From: an uncultured Oscillibacter sp. | Lineage (GTDB): Bacteria > Bacillota > Clostridia > Oscillospirales > Oscillospiraceae | Length of the DNA stretch: 64,000 bases | NCBI GenBank assembly: GCA_947365245.1 | Contig: CANAWG010000001.1 | Span: 1-64,000 of the forward strand | Direction of reading: 5' to 3' | Shown here: piece after piece, positions 1-8,586 of the stretch | Layout of the letters: each line of letters begins with the position of its first letter | Position numbering within the stretch: the stretch's first letter is position 1 | The notes under the pieces: generated by a model | Database searches by the model: none | What the model was told of the DNA's origin: nothing | What the model saw: the letters and a program-made list of their open reading frames with translations, nothing else | Program-made: the position numbers and the translations under genes

Positions 1-69
1 ATGGCGGGCGGCGGCGTCGCTTTGATCGGCGGCACCCTTGTTCCCCTGCTTTCTCAACTTTTTGGATAA
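1..69 (+). CDS. Maff2-family membrane protein, C-terminal end (cut by window edge)
   Basis: The window opens inside an open frame that reads 22 residues, rich in Gly and Leu (it contains GGGVALIGGTLVPLL), to a TAA at 67-69. This matches the hydrophobic tail of the short Maff2-family membrane proteins that precede the VirB6-like gene in Tn1549-type conjugative elements. The first in-window ATG is probably internal, because the family is longer and no ribosome binding site can be seen. It lies 70 bases upstream of the next transfer gene in the same direction. The family assignment rests on position plus a short hydrophobic tail, so it is moderate. Confidence 0.5.
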   Translation: MAGGGVALIGGTLVPLLSQLFG

Positions 70-139
70 TGCCTAAAACAAATACCACCCGCCGCGCCCT
101 CTCGGAAACGGGAGGGCGCGGGAAAGGAGGGATTAACTT

Positions 140-1003
140 TTGATATGGCAGATGATTGAAGATTGGTTTCGCGGCATTTTGACAGACGGGATTTTATCAA
201 ACCTTTCCGGCTTGTTTGACAGCGTAAATACAGAGGTTGGAGAAATCGCAACACAAGTCGGCACGACCCCCGCCGGGTGGAACGCGGGCATATTCAACAT
301 GATACGCAGCCTTTCGGAAAACGTCATTGTGCCGATTGCGGGCGTTATCATTACCTTTGTCATGTGTTATGAACTAATCCAGCTTGTAATTGAAAAAAAC
401 AATCTGCACGATCTCGACACTTGGATATTTTTCAAATGGATTTTCAAAACCTTTGTTGCGGTGCTGCTGGTAACAAATACTTGGAACATCGTCATGGGTG
501 TTTTCGACGTTACGCAGAGCGTCGTCAACGACAGCGCGGGCGTTATCCTATCCGACACAAGCATAGATATTGCAACCGTTATCACCGACATAGAAGCAAA
601 GCTGGACGCTATGAGCGTGGGCGGTCTTTTGGGGTTATGGTTTCAATCCCTCTTTGTAGGGCTTACCATGAAAGCCCTGTCAATCTGCATTATGCTTGTG
701 GTGTATGGGCGCATGATTGAAATATATCTTGTAACGAGCGTTGCCCCTATCCCTATGGCAACAATGGTAAATCACGAATGGGGCAGCATGGGACAGAATT
801 ACTTAAAATCTTTGCTTGCGCTTGGTTTTCAGGCGTTTCTGATCTTGGTGTGTGTCGGCATTTATGCGGTGTTGATACAAACAATCGCAGCGACCGACGA
901 CATTTCCGGCGCGATCTGGGCTTGCATGGGCTATACCGTCCTCTTGTGCTTTACGCTTTTCAAAACGGGAAGCCTTGCAAAGAGCGTCTTTTCGGCACAT
1001 TAA
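140..1003 (+). CDS. VirB6/TrbL-like conjugal transfer membrane protein
   Basis: This 287-residue protein has several long hydrophobic segments (roughly residues 60-85, 105-125, 165-200, 225-250 and 255-280). That fits a polytopic inner-membrane channel component of a type IV secretion system, the VirB6/TrbL role. I chose the TTG at 140 because AAAGGAGG lies 9 bases upstream; the ATG at 152 is the alternative. It sits between the Maff2 gene and the radical SAM, PrgI and VirB4 genes, the standard order in Tn1549/CTn2-like elements. The role is inferred from topology and neighbours; no catalytic motif is expected. Confidence 0.75.
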   Translation: MIWQMIEDWFRGILTDGILSNLSGLFDSVNTEVGEIATQVGTTPAGWNAGIFNMIRSLSENVIVPIAGVIITFVMCYELIQLVIEKNNLHDLDTWIFFKWIFKTFVAVLLVTNTWNIVMGVFDVTQSVVNDSAGVILSDTSIDIATVITDIEAKLDAMSVGGLLGLWFQSLFVGLTMKALSICIMLVVYGRMIEIYLVTSVAPIPMATMVNHEWGSMGQNYLKSLLALGFQAFLILVCVGIYAVLIQTIAATDDISGAIWACMGYTVLLCFTLFKTGSLAKSVFSAH

Positions 1004-1019
1004 GGGGGTGAGTTATGAT

Positions 1020-1916
1020 TTGAAAATCGGTTTAATCGACGTTGACAGCCATAATTTCCCCAACCTCTGCTTGATGAAGCTATCCGCGTATCATAAAGCA
1101 AAGGGGCATACGGTGGAATGGTGGAACGCAAAGGGGCGGTACGACCTTGTATATAAAAGCCGCGTCTTTACGGACACCTATTCCAAAGACACGATAACCG
1201 TTACCAACGCGGAACAAGTTATTTTCGGCGGTACGGGCTACGACACGAAAAACCGCTTGCCGCCGGAAGTGGAACACAGTTACCCGGATTATTCTATCTA
1301 CCCGCAGTTTTTCGGGATTGCCTACGGCTTTTTAAGCCGGGGTTGTCCGAGAAATTGCGGGTTTTGCATTGTCAGCGGTAAAGAGGGGCGCAAAAGCGTC
1401 AAGGTTGCGGATTTGTCCGAGTTTTGGAAATGGCAGCCGGAAATAAAAATCATGGACGCTAATCTGCTTGCCTGTCCCGACCATGAAAATCTCATTGAGC
1501 AGCTTATGCAGAGCCGCGCATGGGTGGATTTTTCGCAAGGGCTGGATATTCGCCTTGTGAGCAGGGATAATGTCAGCCTGTTAAATCGGGTGCGGATAAA
1601 AGCGGTACATTTTGCATGGGATAATCCCGACGAGGACTTGACCGGGTATTTCCAACGTTTTTTGGATTTGACCGCCATTAAGAGCAGCCGCCAGCGGCGC
1701 GTGTATGTTCTTACCAACTACGGCAGCACTCACGAACAGGATTTATACCGCGTGAACACCTTGCGGGCTATGGGCTTTGACCCGTATGTGATGATTTACG
1801 AGCGTCCAACCGCCCCGCCTGTTACCCGCCATTTGCAACGGTGGGTAAACAACAAGCGGCTTTTCTATGCTGTTCCCCGCTTTGAAGATTACATTCCGGG
1901 CAGAAAGGAGGTATGA
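1020..1916 (+). CDS. Radical SAM protein within the conjugation operon
   Basis: The 298-residue protein carries RGCPRNCGFC, a CX3CX2C cluster that binds the [4Fe-4S] centre of radical S-adenosylmethionine enzymes. Upstream of it, KIGLIDVDSHNFPNL resembles the B12-binding-like Rossmann segment that often precedes such cores. An AAGGGGGTGA ribosome binding site at 1002-1011 places the start at TTG 1020; a GTG at 1008 is possible but overlaps that site. It lies 16 bases after the VirB6-like gene and 1 base before PrgI, so it is co-transcribed with the mating genes. Genes of this kind recur here in related elements, but I know of no defined substrate. Confidence 0.8.
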   Translation: MKIGLIDVDSHNFPNLCLMKLSAYHKAKGHTVEWWNAKGRYDLVYKSRVFTDTYSKDTITVTNAEQVIFGGTGYDTKNRLPPEVEHSYPDYSIYPQFFGIAYGFLSRGCPRNCGFCIVSGKEGRKSVKVADLSEFWKWQPEIKIMDANLLACPDHENLIEQLMQSRAWVDFSQGLDIRLVSRDNVSLLNRVRIKAVHFAWDNPDEDLTGYFQRFLDLTAIKSSRQRRVYVLTNYGSTHEQDLYRVNTLRAMGFDPYVMIYERPTAPPVTRHLQRWVNNKRLFYAVPRFEDYIPGRKEV

Positions 1917-1917
1917 A

Positions 1918-2310
1918 ATGGCGTATGTAACCGTCCCAAAGGACTTAACAAAAATCAAAAGCAAGGTAATGTTCAACCTTACGAAAAGACAGTTAGTTTG
2001 TTTCAGCGCGGCGGTAGCAATCGGACTGCCGCTGTTCTTTTTGGTAAAAGGCAGCGTTGGAACGAGCGCAGCGGCATTGTGTATGGTGCTTGCCATGCTG
2101 CCTATGTTTTTGCTTGCCATGTACGAGAAAAACGGGCAACCGCTGGAAGTGATTATTCGGCAATTTGTGGAAGTGAAGTTTCTTCGCCCCAAAGAGCGAC
2201 CTTATCAGACCAACAATTTTTATGCCGCCCTTGCGCGGCAAGAGCAATTAGATAAGGAGGTACGGGCGATTGTCAAAGGAAAAGAAAAACACCCAAAACG
2301 AAAAGCGTAA
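1918..2310 (+). CDS. PrgI family conjugation protein
   Basis: This 130-residue protein starts MAYVTVPKDLTKIKSKVMFN, followed by two hydrophobic segments (about residues 28-45 and 48-68) and a basic tail. That is the PrgI/TcpE-like arrangement of small inner-membrane T4SS partners of VirB4. The ATG at 1918 has AGAAAGGAGGT 6 bases upstream. Its 3' end overlaps the VirB4 frame by 41 bases, which suggests coupled translation. Its role is probably to anchor or assist the VirB4 ATPase (VirB3-like function); that is family knowledge rather than something the sequence proves. Confidence 0.8.
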   Translation: MAYVTVPKDLTKIKSKVMFNLTKRQLVCFSAAVAIGLPLFFLVKGSVGTSAAALCMVLAMLPMFLLAMYEKNGQPLEVIIRQFVEVKFLRPKERPYQTNNFYAALARQEQLDKEVRAIVKGKEKHPKRKA

Positions 2311-4666
2311 ACTTACGCGGCAGGAAAAGAAACAGATCAACGCGCTTATCCGGCAGGCAAAGGGCGACGGGAAGCCCCATACGGCGCAGGACAGCATACC
2401 GTTTGAGCGAATGTATAAGGACGGGATTTGCCGCCTTGCAAACGGGCGGTATTCCAAGTGCATTGAGTTTGAGGACATCAACTATCAGCTTGCGCAGCCG
2501 GACGACAAAACCGCCATTTTTGAAGCCCTTTGCGATATGTATAACTCGTTCGACGCTTCTATCAACGTGCAGCTTTCCTTAATCAGCCGCCATGCGAACA
2601 AGGACGATTTCAAGAACAGTATCACGATTGCGCCGCAGAATGACGACTTTGATAGTATCAGAGCCGAGTACACCGAAATGCTGCAAACGCAGCTTGAACG
2701 CGGAAACAACGGGCTTATCAAGACCAAGTTTCTTACCTTTACCGTTGAAGCAAAGGACATTAGATCGGCGCGGGCGCGTCTTGCCCGCATTGAAACGGAC
2801 ACCCTCAACCATTTTAAGGTGATCGGCGCAGCGGCGCGGGTATTGGACGGGAAACAGCGTCTTGAAGTGCTGCATGGGATTTTCCACCCGGACGGGGAAC
2901 GCTTTAACTTTGCGTGGGAATGGCTACCCACAAGCGGTCTTTCCGTCAAAGACTTTATCGCCCCGTCCTCTTTCCGATTTGGCGACGGGCGAATGTTTCA
3001 AATGGGCGGCAAGTTTGGTGCGGTTTCCTTTTTGCAGATCGTCGCGCCGGAACTCTCCGACCGTATGCTTGCCGACTTCATGGACGCGGAAAACGGGATT
3101 ATCGTCAATCTGCACATTCAGAGTATCGACCACAACGAAGCAATCAAGACGATTAAGCGCAAGATCACCGACCTTGACCGCATGAAGATTGAGGAACAAA
3201 AGAAAGCAATCCGCAGCGGGTACGACATGGATATTATTCCGTCCGACCTTGCCACCTACGGAGGGGAAGCAAAAAACCTACTCCGCGATTTGCAGAGCCG
3301 CAACGAAAGAATGTTTCTGCTCACGCTGCTTGTCTTAAACTTTGCGGATACCAAGCAGAAATTGGATAACGAAGTGTTCGGGGCGGCAGCAATCGCACAG
3401 AAATACAACTGCATTTTGACCCGCCTTGACTATCGGCAGGAACAGGGGCTTATGTCCTCTATCCCGTTAGGGGAAAATCTTGTCAATATCCAGCGCGGCT
3501 TGACGACCAGCAGCACCGCCGTTTTCGTCCCCTTTACGGTGCAAGAGCTGTTCCAAAGCGGCGAAGCATTGTATTACGGCTTAAATGCCCTTTCCAACAA
3601 CATGATTTTGTGCGACCGAAAGAAGCTGAAAAATCCCAACGGCTTGATACTCGGCACACCGGGCAGCGGCAAAAGTTTTTCTGCAAAACGCGAAATCACA
3701 AACGCTTTTCTCATTACGGCAGATGATATTATCATTTGCGACCCCGAAGCAGAATATTACCCCCTTGTCGGACGTTTGAAAGGACAGGTTATCAAGGTTT
3801 CGCAGAACAGCACGCAGTACATTAACCCTATGGATATTAACCTCAATTACAGCGAGGGCGACACGCCCATAGCCTTAAAGAGCGATTTTATCCTTTCCTT
3901 TTGTGAGTTGATTATGGGGGGTAAAAACGGGCTGGAAGCTGTCGAAAAGACCTTAATTGACCGCGCCGTTATCAGCGTGTACCGCAACTACCTTGCCGAC
4001 CCGAAGCCCGAAAATATGCCGATTTTGGGCGACCTCTACGACGAGATCAAGAAGCAGCCGGAAAAGGAAGCGCAGCGTATCGCGGCGGCGTTGGAACTCT
4101 ATGTAAACGGCAGCTTGAACATTTTTAACCACAGGACAAACGTTGACATTCATAATCGCCTTGTCTGCTTTGATATTAAGGAACTCGGTACACAGCTTAA
4201 AAAAGTCGGTATGCTTATCGTCCAAGACCAAGTATGGAACAGAGTAACGGTAAACCGCAGCGAGGGCAAGGCGACGCGGTATTACATCGACGAGTTTCAT
4301 TTGCTCTTGAAAGAGGAACAGACCGCCGCCTATTCCGTCGAGATTTGGAAGCGTTTTAGGAAGTGGGGCGGTATTCCGACAGGTATCACCCAAAACGTGA
4401 AAGATTTGTTGTCGTCCCGCGAGGTGGAGAACATCTTTGAAAACAGCGATTTTGTCTATATGCTCAACCAAGCCCAGGGCGACCGGGAAATCCTTGCCAA
4501 GCAGCTTAACATTTCGCAGCAGCAAATGACCTATGTAACCCATTCCGAAGCGGGCGAGGGACTTATCTTCTATGGCAACGTGATTTTGCCCTTTATTGAC
4601 CGTTTCCCAAAAGATACGGAACTCTACCGCGTGATGACGACCAAGCCCGGCGAGGTGTCGGCATGA
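2270..4666 (+). CDS. virB4: VirB4-family conjugative transfer ATPase
   Basis: The 798-residue protein is the motor of the mating channel. The N-terminal half (about residues 30-440) fits the CagE/TrbE/VirB4 domain. A Walker A motif, GTPGSGKS, lies near residue 465, and an acidic YYIDEFHLLL segment near residue 673 fits Walker B. A late NSDFVYMLNQAQGDRE segment is typical of VirB4/TraC proteins. It starts at TTG 2270, 9 bases after TAAGGAGG and inside the end of prgI. The stop overlaps the methyltransferase start (ATGA at 4663). Length and motifs are intact, so it is likely functional. Confidence 0.93.
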   Translation: MSKEKKNTQNEKRKLTRQEKKQINALIRQAKGDGKPHTAQDSIPFERMYKDGICRLANGRYSKCIEFEDINYQLAQPDDKTAIFEALCDMYNSFDASINVQLSLISRHANKDDFKNSITIAPQNDDFDSIRAEYTEMLQTQLERGNNGLIKTKFLTFTVEAKDIRSARARLARIETDTLNHFKVIGAAARVLDGKQRLEVLHGIFHPDGERFNFAWEWLPTSGLSVKDFIAPSSFRFGDGRMFQMGGKFGAVSFLQIVAPELSDRMLADFMDAENGIIVNLHIQSIDHNEAIKTIKRKITDLDRMKIEEQKKAIRSGYDMDIIPSDLATYGGEAKNLLRDLQSRNERMFLLTLLVLNFADTKQKLDNEVFGAAAIAQKYNCILTRLDYRQEQGLMSSIPLGENLVNIQRGLTTSSTAVFVPFTVQELFQSGEALYYGLNALSNNMILCDRKKLKNPNGLILGTPGSGKSFSAKREITNAFLITADDIIICDPEAEYYPLVGRLKGQVIKVSQNSTQYINPMDINLNYSEGDTPIALKSDFILSFCELIMGGKNGLEAVEKTLIDRAVISVYRNYLADPKPENMPILGDLYDEIKKQPEKEAQRIAAALELYVNGSLNIFNHRTNVDIHNRLVCFDIKELGTQLKKVGMLIVQDQVWNRVTVNRSEGKATRYYIDEFHLLLKEEQTAAYSVEIWKRFRKWGGIPTGITQNVKDLLSSREVENIFENSDFVYMLNQAQGDREILAKQLNISQQQMTYVTHSEAGEGLIFYGNVILPFIDRFPKDTELYRVMTTKPGEVSA

Positions 4667-5619
4667 GGATAGAAACGGATAAAATCTATTGCGGCGACAG
4701 CTTGCAAGTGCTTCAAACCTTGCCGGATAACTGTTTGGATTGTTGCGTAACGTCCCCGCCCTACTATGCTTTGCGCGATTACGGCACAGACGGGCAGATC
4801 GGGCGGGAAGCAACGCCGGAGGAATATGTTTCCCGCATTACAGCGGTTTTCCATGAGGTAAAGCGGGTGCTTACGCCGGAGGGTACTTGTTGGCTGAATA
4901 TCGCGGACACTTATTGCGGTACAGGCAGCAAAGCCGACCACCAAGACCCGAAATATCCCAAAGGCAGGAACGGGCAGCAAGTGGCGGTAAACCACCGCGC
5001 CCCCGGCTGCAAGCCAAAAGACCTAATCGGTATTCCGTGGCTTGTAGCCCTTGCCTTGCGGGGCGACGGTTGGTATTTGCGCAGTTCTATCATTTGGCAT
5101 AAGGGAAACGCCATGCCGGAAAGCGCGCGGGACAGACCGACGCGCTGCTATGAATATGTGTTTCTGCTTACCAAGTCGAAGAAATATTACTACGATTGGC
5201 AAGCAGTAGCCGAGCCGATAGCCCCCACAACGGCGGTACGGCTGAAAAGCGGAGTTGGGAAAGGCAACAAATATGCTGCTACCGTTCCGGGGCAAAACCA
5301 GCCGCAGAAAATCAACCGCCCCCGCAGGAAAGGCGCATACACCGACGAAATGATTTCCCCCGTCCGCAGCCGCCGCAACGTTTGGCAGATCAACACAGCT
5401 TCCTATCGCGGCGGGCATTTTGCAGCGTTCCCGCCGAAACTTGCGGAAACGTGCATTTTGGCGGGCTGTCCTGTCGGCGGGATTGTGCTTGACCCGTTTT
5501 TAGGCAGCGGCACGACCGCAGCGGCGGCAAAAAGCCTTTCCCGCCGCTATATCGGTATAGAGATCAATCCCGAATACTGCACCCTTGCAAAACAGCGTAT
5601 TGGAGGTGATGAACATTGA
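4663..5619 (+). CDS. Orphan DNA methyltransferase (N6-adenine/N4-cytosine type)
   Basis: The 318-residue protein has catalytic motif IV, TSPPYYALRDYG, near residue 30 and the SAM-binding motif I, DPFLGSGTTAAAA, near residue 277. The order IV then I marks the beta class of amino-methyltransferases. SPPY more often goes with N4-cytosine or some N6-adenine enzymes, so the base is undecided. It is ATGA-coupled to virB4, and no restriction endonuclease gene is nearby. Such solitary methylases on conjugative elements are thought to protect the incoming DNA or mark the host genome. Confidence 0.88.
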   Translation: MRIETDKIYCGDSLQVLQTLPDNCLDCCVTSPPYYALRDYGTDGQIGREATPEEYVSRITAVFHEVKRVLTPEGTCWLNIADTYCGTGSKADHQDPKYPKGRNGQQVAVNHRAPGCKPKDLIGIPWLVALALRGDGWYLRSSIIWHKGNAMPESARDRPTRCYEYVFLLTKSKKYYYDWQAVAEPIAPTTAVRLKSGVGKGNKYAATVPGQNQPQKINRPRRKGAYTDEMISPVRSRRNVWQINTASYRGGHFAAFPPKLAETCILAGCPVGGIVLDPFLGSGTTAAAAKSLSRRYIGIEINPEYCTLAKQRIGGDEH

Positions 5620-7583
5620 GCAAGGAATTAAAAGCCCCCGACAAGGTAACACAGAAAATGACCCGCGACGGGGCGGTTGCGGAAAACCTTACAACGGGCG
5701 AAACGACGAGTATCAGCGAAAGACCGCCGGAGGAAAACTATTCAGCCCCCGCAGCGGGAGCAGCGGAAAAAGCGACCCAACGTATCGGCACAGAGGTTAG
5801 CCGCCATTTAGAAAAGGGCGCGGAGAAAAAGGCCCTTGACGCAGCGCAGCTTAAAACCCATACGTCCCGCTTGCAGTTTTCCGAAGCGGAACGGGCAACG
5901 CCGGAACTGCAAAAGGCAATCAAAAAATCCGATACGGCGGCTGACCGTTTAGACAAAGCGCGGGCAGCTATCCCCAAACAGACCAAAATCACAAAAGAGC
6001 GCGTTTTTGACGAGGCCAAAGGCAAAGCAAAGACGCGCCTTGCTTTTGAAAAGACGGATAAGCCCCCAAACGGTAAATTGCGTCATAACCCGTTATCCCG
6101 TCCGGCGCAGGAATTGGACGCCGCCGTACATGGAAAAATCTATGAGGTAGAGAAAGAAAATGTCGGTGTGGAAAGCGGACACAGGATAGAACTTGTGGGC
6201 GAGAAAGCGGGCGGCATGACGACGCGGGCGGTAAAACGCGGCATACGCAGCCATAAGCTGAAACCCTACCGGGCAGCGGCAGCAGCCGAGAAAAAGGCAG
6301 CAAAGGCAAACGCCGATTTTCTCTATCAAAAGGCGCTGCATGATAACCCCGCCCTTGCGCACTCTAACCCGATTTCCCGGTTTTGGCAAAAGCAGCGCAT
6401 TAAAAAGCAGTATGCAAAGGCGTTGAAAACAGGCGGCAAGGTGAAAAAGACCGCCGAAGCCACCGCAAAGGCGGCGAAGAAAACGGCGCAGGAAACAAAG
6501 CGGGCGACGTTCTTTGTCGTCCGGCATTGGAAAGGCTGTTTGATCGTGGGCGGGATTGCCTTTATCGTGCTTCTGTTTTTCGGCGGCTTGTCCTCTTGTT
6601 CCCTGTTCGGCGGCAACAGCGGCAGCGGTTTGATTGCGTCGTCCTATCTTTCCGAGGACGCGGATATTACGGGCGCGGAAGCAGCTTACACCGATATGGA
6701 AGCAGAGTTACAAGATATGCTGGATAATATCGAACGCGAATACCCCGGCTACGACGAATACCGGGTAAACGCGGACGAGATCGAGCATGACCCTTATGTG
6801 CTAATCTCTATCCTTTCCGCGCTGCATGAGGGCGTATTTACGCTCGATGAAGCGCAAAGCACCCTTGAAATGCTCTTTGAGAAACAGTATATCTTGACGG
6901 TTACGGAGGAAGTCGAGGTACGCTACCGCACCGAAACGCGGACGGACAGCGAGGGCAACGAATACGACGTTGAAGTACCCTATAACTATTACATTCTCCA
7001 TGTGGATTTGGAAAACTTCAACCTCTCCCATGTTCCCGTTTACATTATGGGCGAGGAACAGCTATCCATGTACGCTATGTATATGTCGTCGCTTGGAAAC
7101 AGACCCGACCTTTTCCCACAATCCGGCTATATCTCAAAATACTATGAAAACCCGCCAGCGGATTATGAAATCCCGCCCGCCTATCTGGAAGATGAACAGT
7201 TTGCGCGATTGATTGAAGAAGCGGAAAAGTATGTCGGTTTTCCCTATGTGTGGGGCGGCAGCAGCCCGGAAACCTCTTTTGATTGCAGCGGTTTTGTTAG
7301 CTATGTGCTGACGAACAGCGGCTTATACAATACGGGCAGACTTGGGGCGCAGGGGCTTTACAACATTTCAACCCGCGTTTCCAACCCGCAGCCGGGGGAT
7401 TTGGTTTTCTTTACGGGTACATACGACACGCCGGGGGTATCTCATGTGGGTATCTACGTTGGCGAGGACGGGGACGGAAGCCCCGTCATGCTGCATTGTG
7501 GCGACCCGATACAATACACAAAACTTGATACAAGCTATTGGCAATCCCATTTTTACGCCTATGGGCGGCTACATTACAACTGA
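5616..7583 (+). CDS. Membrane-anchored NlpC/P60 peptidoglycan hydrolase (conjugation)
   Basis: This 655-residue protein has a long charged, Ala/Lys-rich cytoplasmic region (residues 1-300), one membrane segment (CLIVGGIAFIVLLFFGGL, about 307-325), an extracellular linker and a C-terminal NlpC/P60 domain. That domain shows the catalytic cysteine in FDCSGFV and a downstream histidine in SHVGIYVG. It should open the cell wall for the mating channel (VirB1-like role). It starts at TTG 5616 behind GGAGGTGATG and overlaps the methyltransferase stop. The long N-terminal region may dock to other transfer proteins; that is inference. Confidence 0.88.
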   Translation: MSKELKAPDKVTQKMTRDGAVAENLTTGETTSISERPPEENYSAPAAGAAEKATQRIGTEVSRHLEKGAEKKALDAAQLKTHTSRLQFSEAERATPELQKAIKKSDTAADRLDKARAAIPKQTKITKERVFDEAKGKAKTRLAFEKTDKPPNGKLRHNPLSRPAQELDAAVHGKIYEVEKENVGVESGHRIELVGEKAGGMTTRAVKRGIRSHKLKPYRAAAAAEKKAAKANADFLYQKALHDNPALAHSNPISRFWQKQRIKKQYAKALKTGGKVKKTAEATAKAAKKTAQETKRATFFVVRHWKGCLIVGGIAFIVLLFFGGLSSCSLFGGNSGSGLIASSYLSEDADITGAEAAYTDMEAELQDMLDNIEREYPGYDEYRVNADEIEHDPYVLISILSALHEGVFTLDEAQSTLEMLFEKQYILTVTEEVEVRYRTETRTDSEGNEYDVEVPYNYYILHVDLENFNLSHVPVYIMGEEQLSMYAMYMSSLGNRPDLFPQSGYISKYYENPPADYEIPPAYLEDEQFARLIEEAEKYVGFPYVWGGSSPETSFDCSGFVSYVLTNSGLYNTGRLGAQGLYNISTRVSNPQPGDLVFFTGTYDTPGVSHVGIYVGEDGDGSPVMLHCGDPIQYTKLDTSYWQSHFYAYGRLHYN

Positions 7584-7604
7584 CTTTGAAAGGAGTTAAT
7601 TTCT

Positions 7605-7871
7605 ATGGCAAACACGAAACTTGACCGTATCGAACGGGATATTGAGAAAACGAGGGCGAAAATCCTTGAATACCAAAAAAGGCTGAAAGACCTTGAAGCG
7701 CAGAAAATCGAGGAAGAAAATGCGCAGATCGTTCAAATGGTGAAAGCGGTACACCTTGACGGGGCGCAGCTTGCCGCGTTCCTCTCCGCTTACGCCAGCG
7801 GCGAAATTGCCTTGCCGCAGCCGGACGCAGACTATACCGACGAACAGGAGGAAACCGAAGATGAAGCATAA
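7605..7871 (+). CDS. DUF4315 family coiled-coil protein
   Basis: The protein has 88 residues. Residues 5-45 have a heptad-like charged pattern (IERDIEKTRAKILEYQKRL) predicted to form a coiled coil; the end is acidic. Size, start motif and position between the NlpC/P60 and DUF4366 genes match DUF4315 proteins of Tn1549-like elements. The ATG at 7605 follows AAAGGAG. Its stop overlaps the next start at 7861. The function is unknown; a structural or regulatory role in the mating apparatus is a guess from context. Confidence 0.8.
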   Translation: MANTKLDRIERDIEKTRAKILEYQKRLKDLEAQKIEEENAQIVQMVKAVHLDGAQLAAFLSAYASGEIALPQPDADYTDEQEETEDEA

Positions 7872-8586
7872 AAAACTGTTCCGCAGCGTTACCGCTTTGC
7901 TTGCCGCCCTTGTACTCATGGGCGGCTTTTCTGTTACCGCTTTTGCGGGCGGCGGTGATGTGAGCGACGAGCCGCCTACCCCCGTAACCGAAACCGAGCC
8001 GGAAGAAACGACGGGCGGCTATGAGCCGCAGCCCTTAACGCCGGAGGGCAACATGAGCCTTGTGGACGATATAACGGGCGAAGCGTCCGGCGATAAACAG
8101 TTTATTACCGTCGTTACGAAAAACGGAAACTATTTTTACATCATCATTGACCGCGCCGAGGACGGAGAAAACACCGTCCATTTCCTCAATCAAGTTGATG
8201 AAAAAGACCTTTTGCAGCTTATGGAGGACGAACAGACCGAAATCCCCGCTTGTAGCTGTACTGAAAAATGCGCCCCCGGAAGCGTCAACACCGATTGCCC
8301 CGTTTGCAGCGTCAACATGAGCGAGTGCGCGGGCAAGGAAGCCGAGCCGGAGCCGGAAGAAACCGAGCAGCCGGAGCCGGAGGAAGATAAAGGCGGCGGC
8401 ATGGGCGGCGCTATTCTGCTTGTGGTGCTGCTTCTTGCCGCAGCGGGCGGCGGCGCGTTCTATTACTTTAAGATTATGAAACCCAAAAAGGACGCGGCAA
8501 AAGGCAGCAGCAACCTTGACGATCTCGACTTTGACGAGGACGACGAGGAAGAATTAGAAACCGAGCAGGAGGACGAGGAAGTATGA
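7861..8586 (+). CDS. DUF4366 family surface/membrane protein
   Basis: The 241-residue protein begins with a signal peptide (basic start, then a hydrophobic stretch ending near TAFAG). An extracellular domain follows, with a Cys cluster around residues 135-160 (CSCTEKC ... CPVCSVNMSEC). Next come a Pro/Glu repeat segment, a membrane helix near residues 180-200 and a strongly acidic tail of Asp/Glu. This matches DUF4366 proteins in conjugative elements. It starts at ATG 7861, inside the DUF4315 stop region, and ends overlapping topB. The function is unknown; its surface location suggests contact between mating cells or channel assembly. Confidence 0.8.
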   Translation: MKHKKLFRSVTALLAALVLMGGFSVTAFAGGGDVSDEPPTPVTETEPEETTGGYEPQPLTPEGNMSLVDDITGEASGDKQFITVVTKNGNYFYIIIDRAEDGENTVHFLNQVDEKDLLQLMEDEQTEIPACSCTEKCAPGSVNTDCPVCSVNMSECAGKEAEPEPEETEQPEPEEDKGGGMGGAILLVVLLLAAAGGGAFYYFKIMKPKKDAAKGSSNLDDLDFDEDDEEELETEQEDEEV

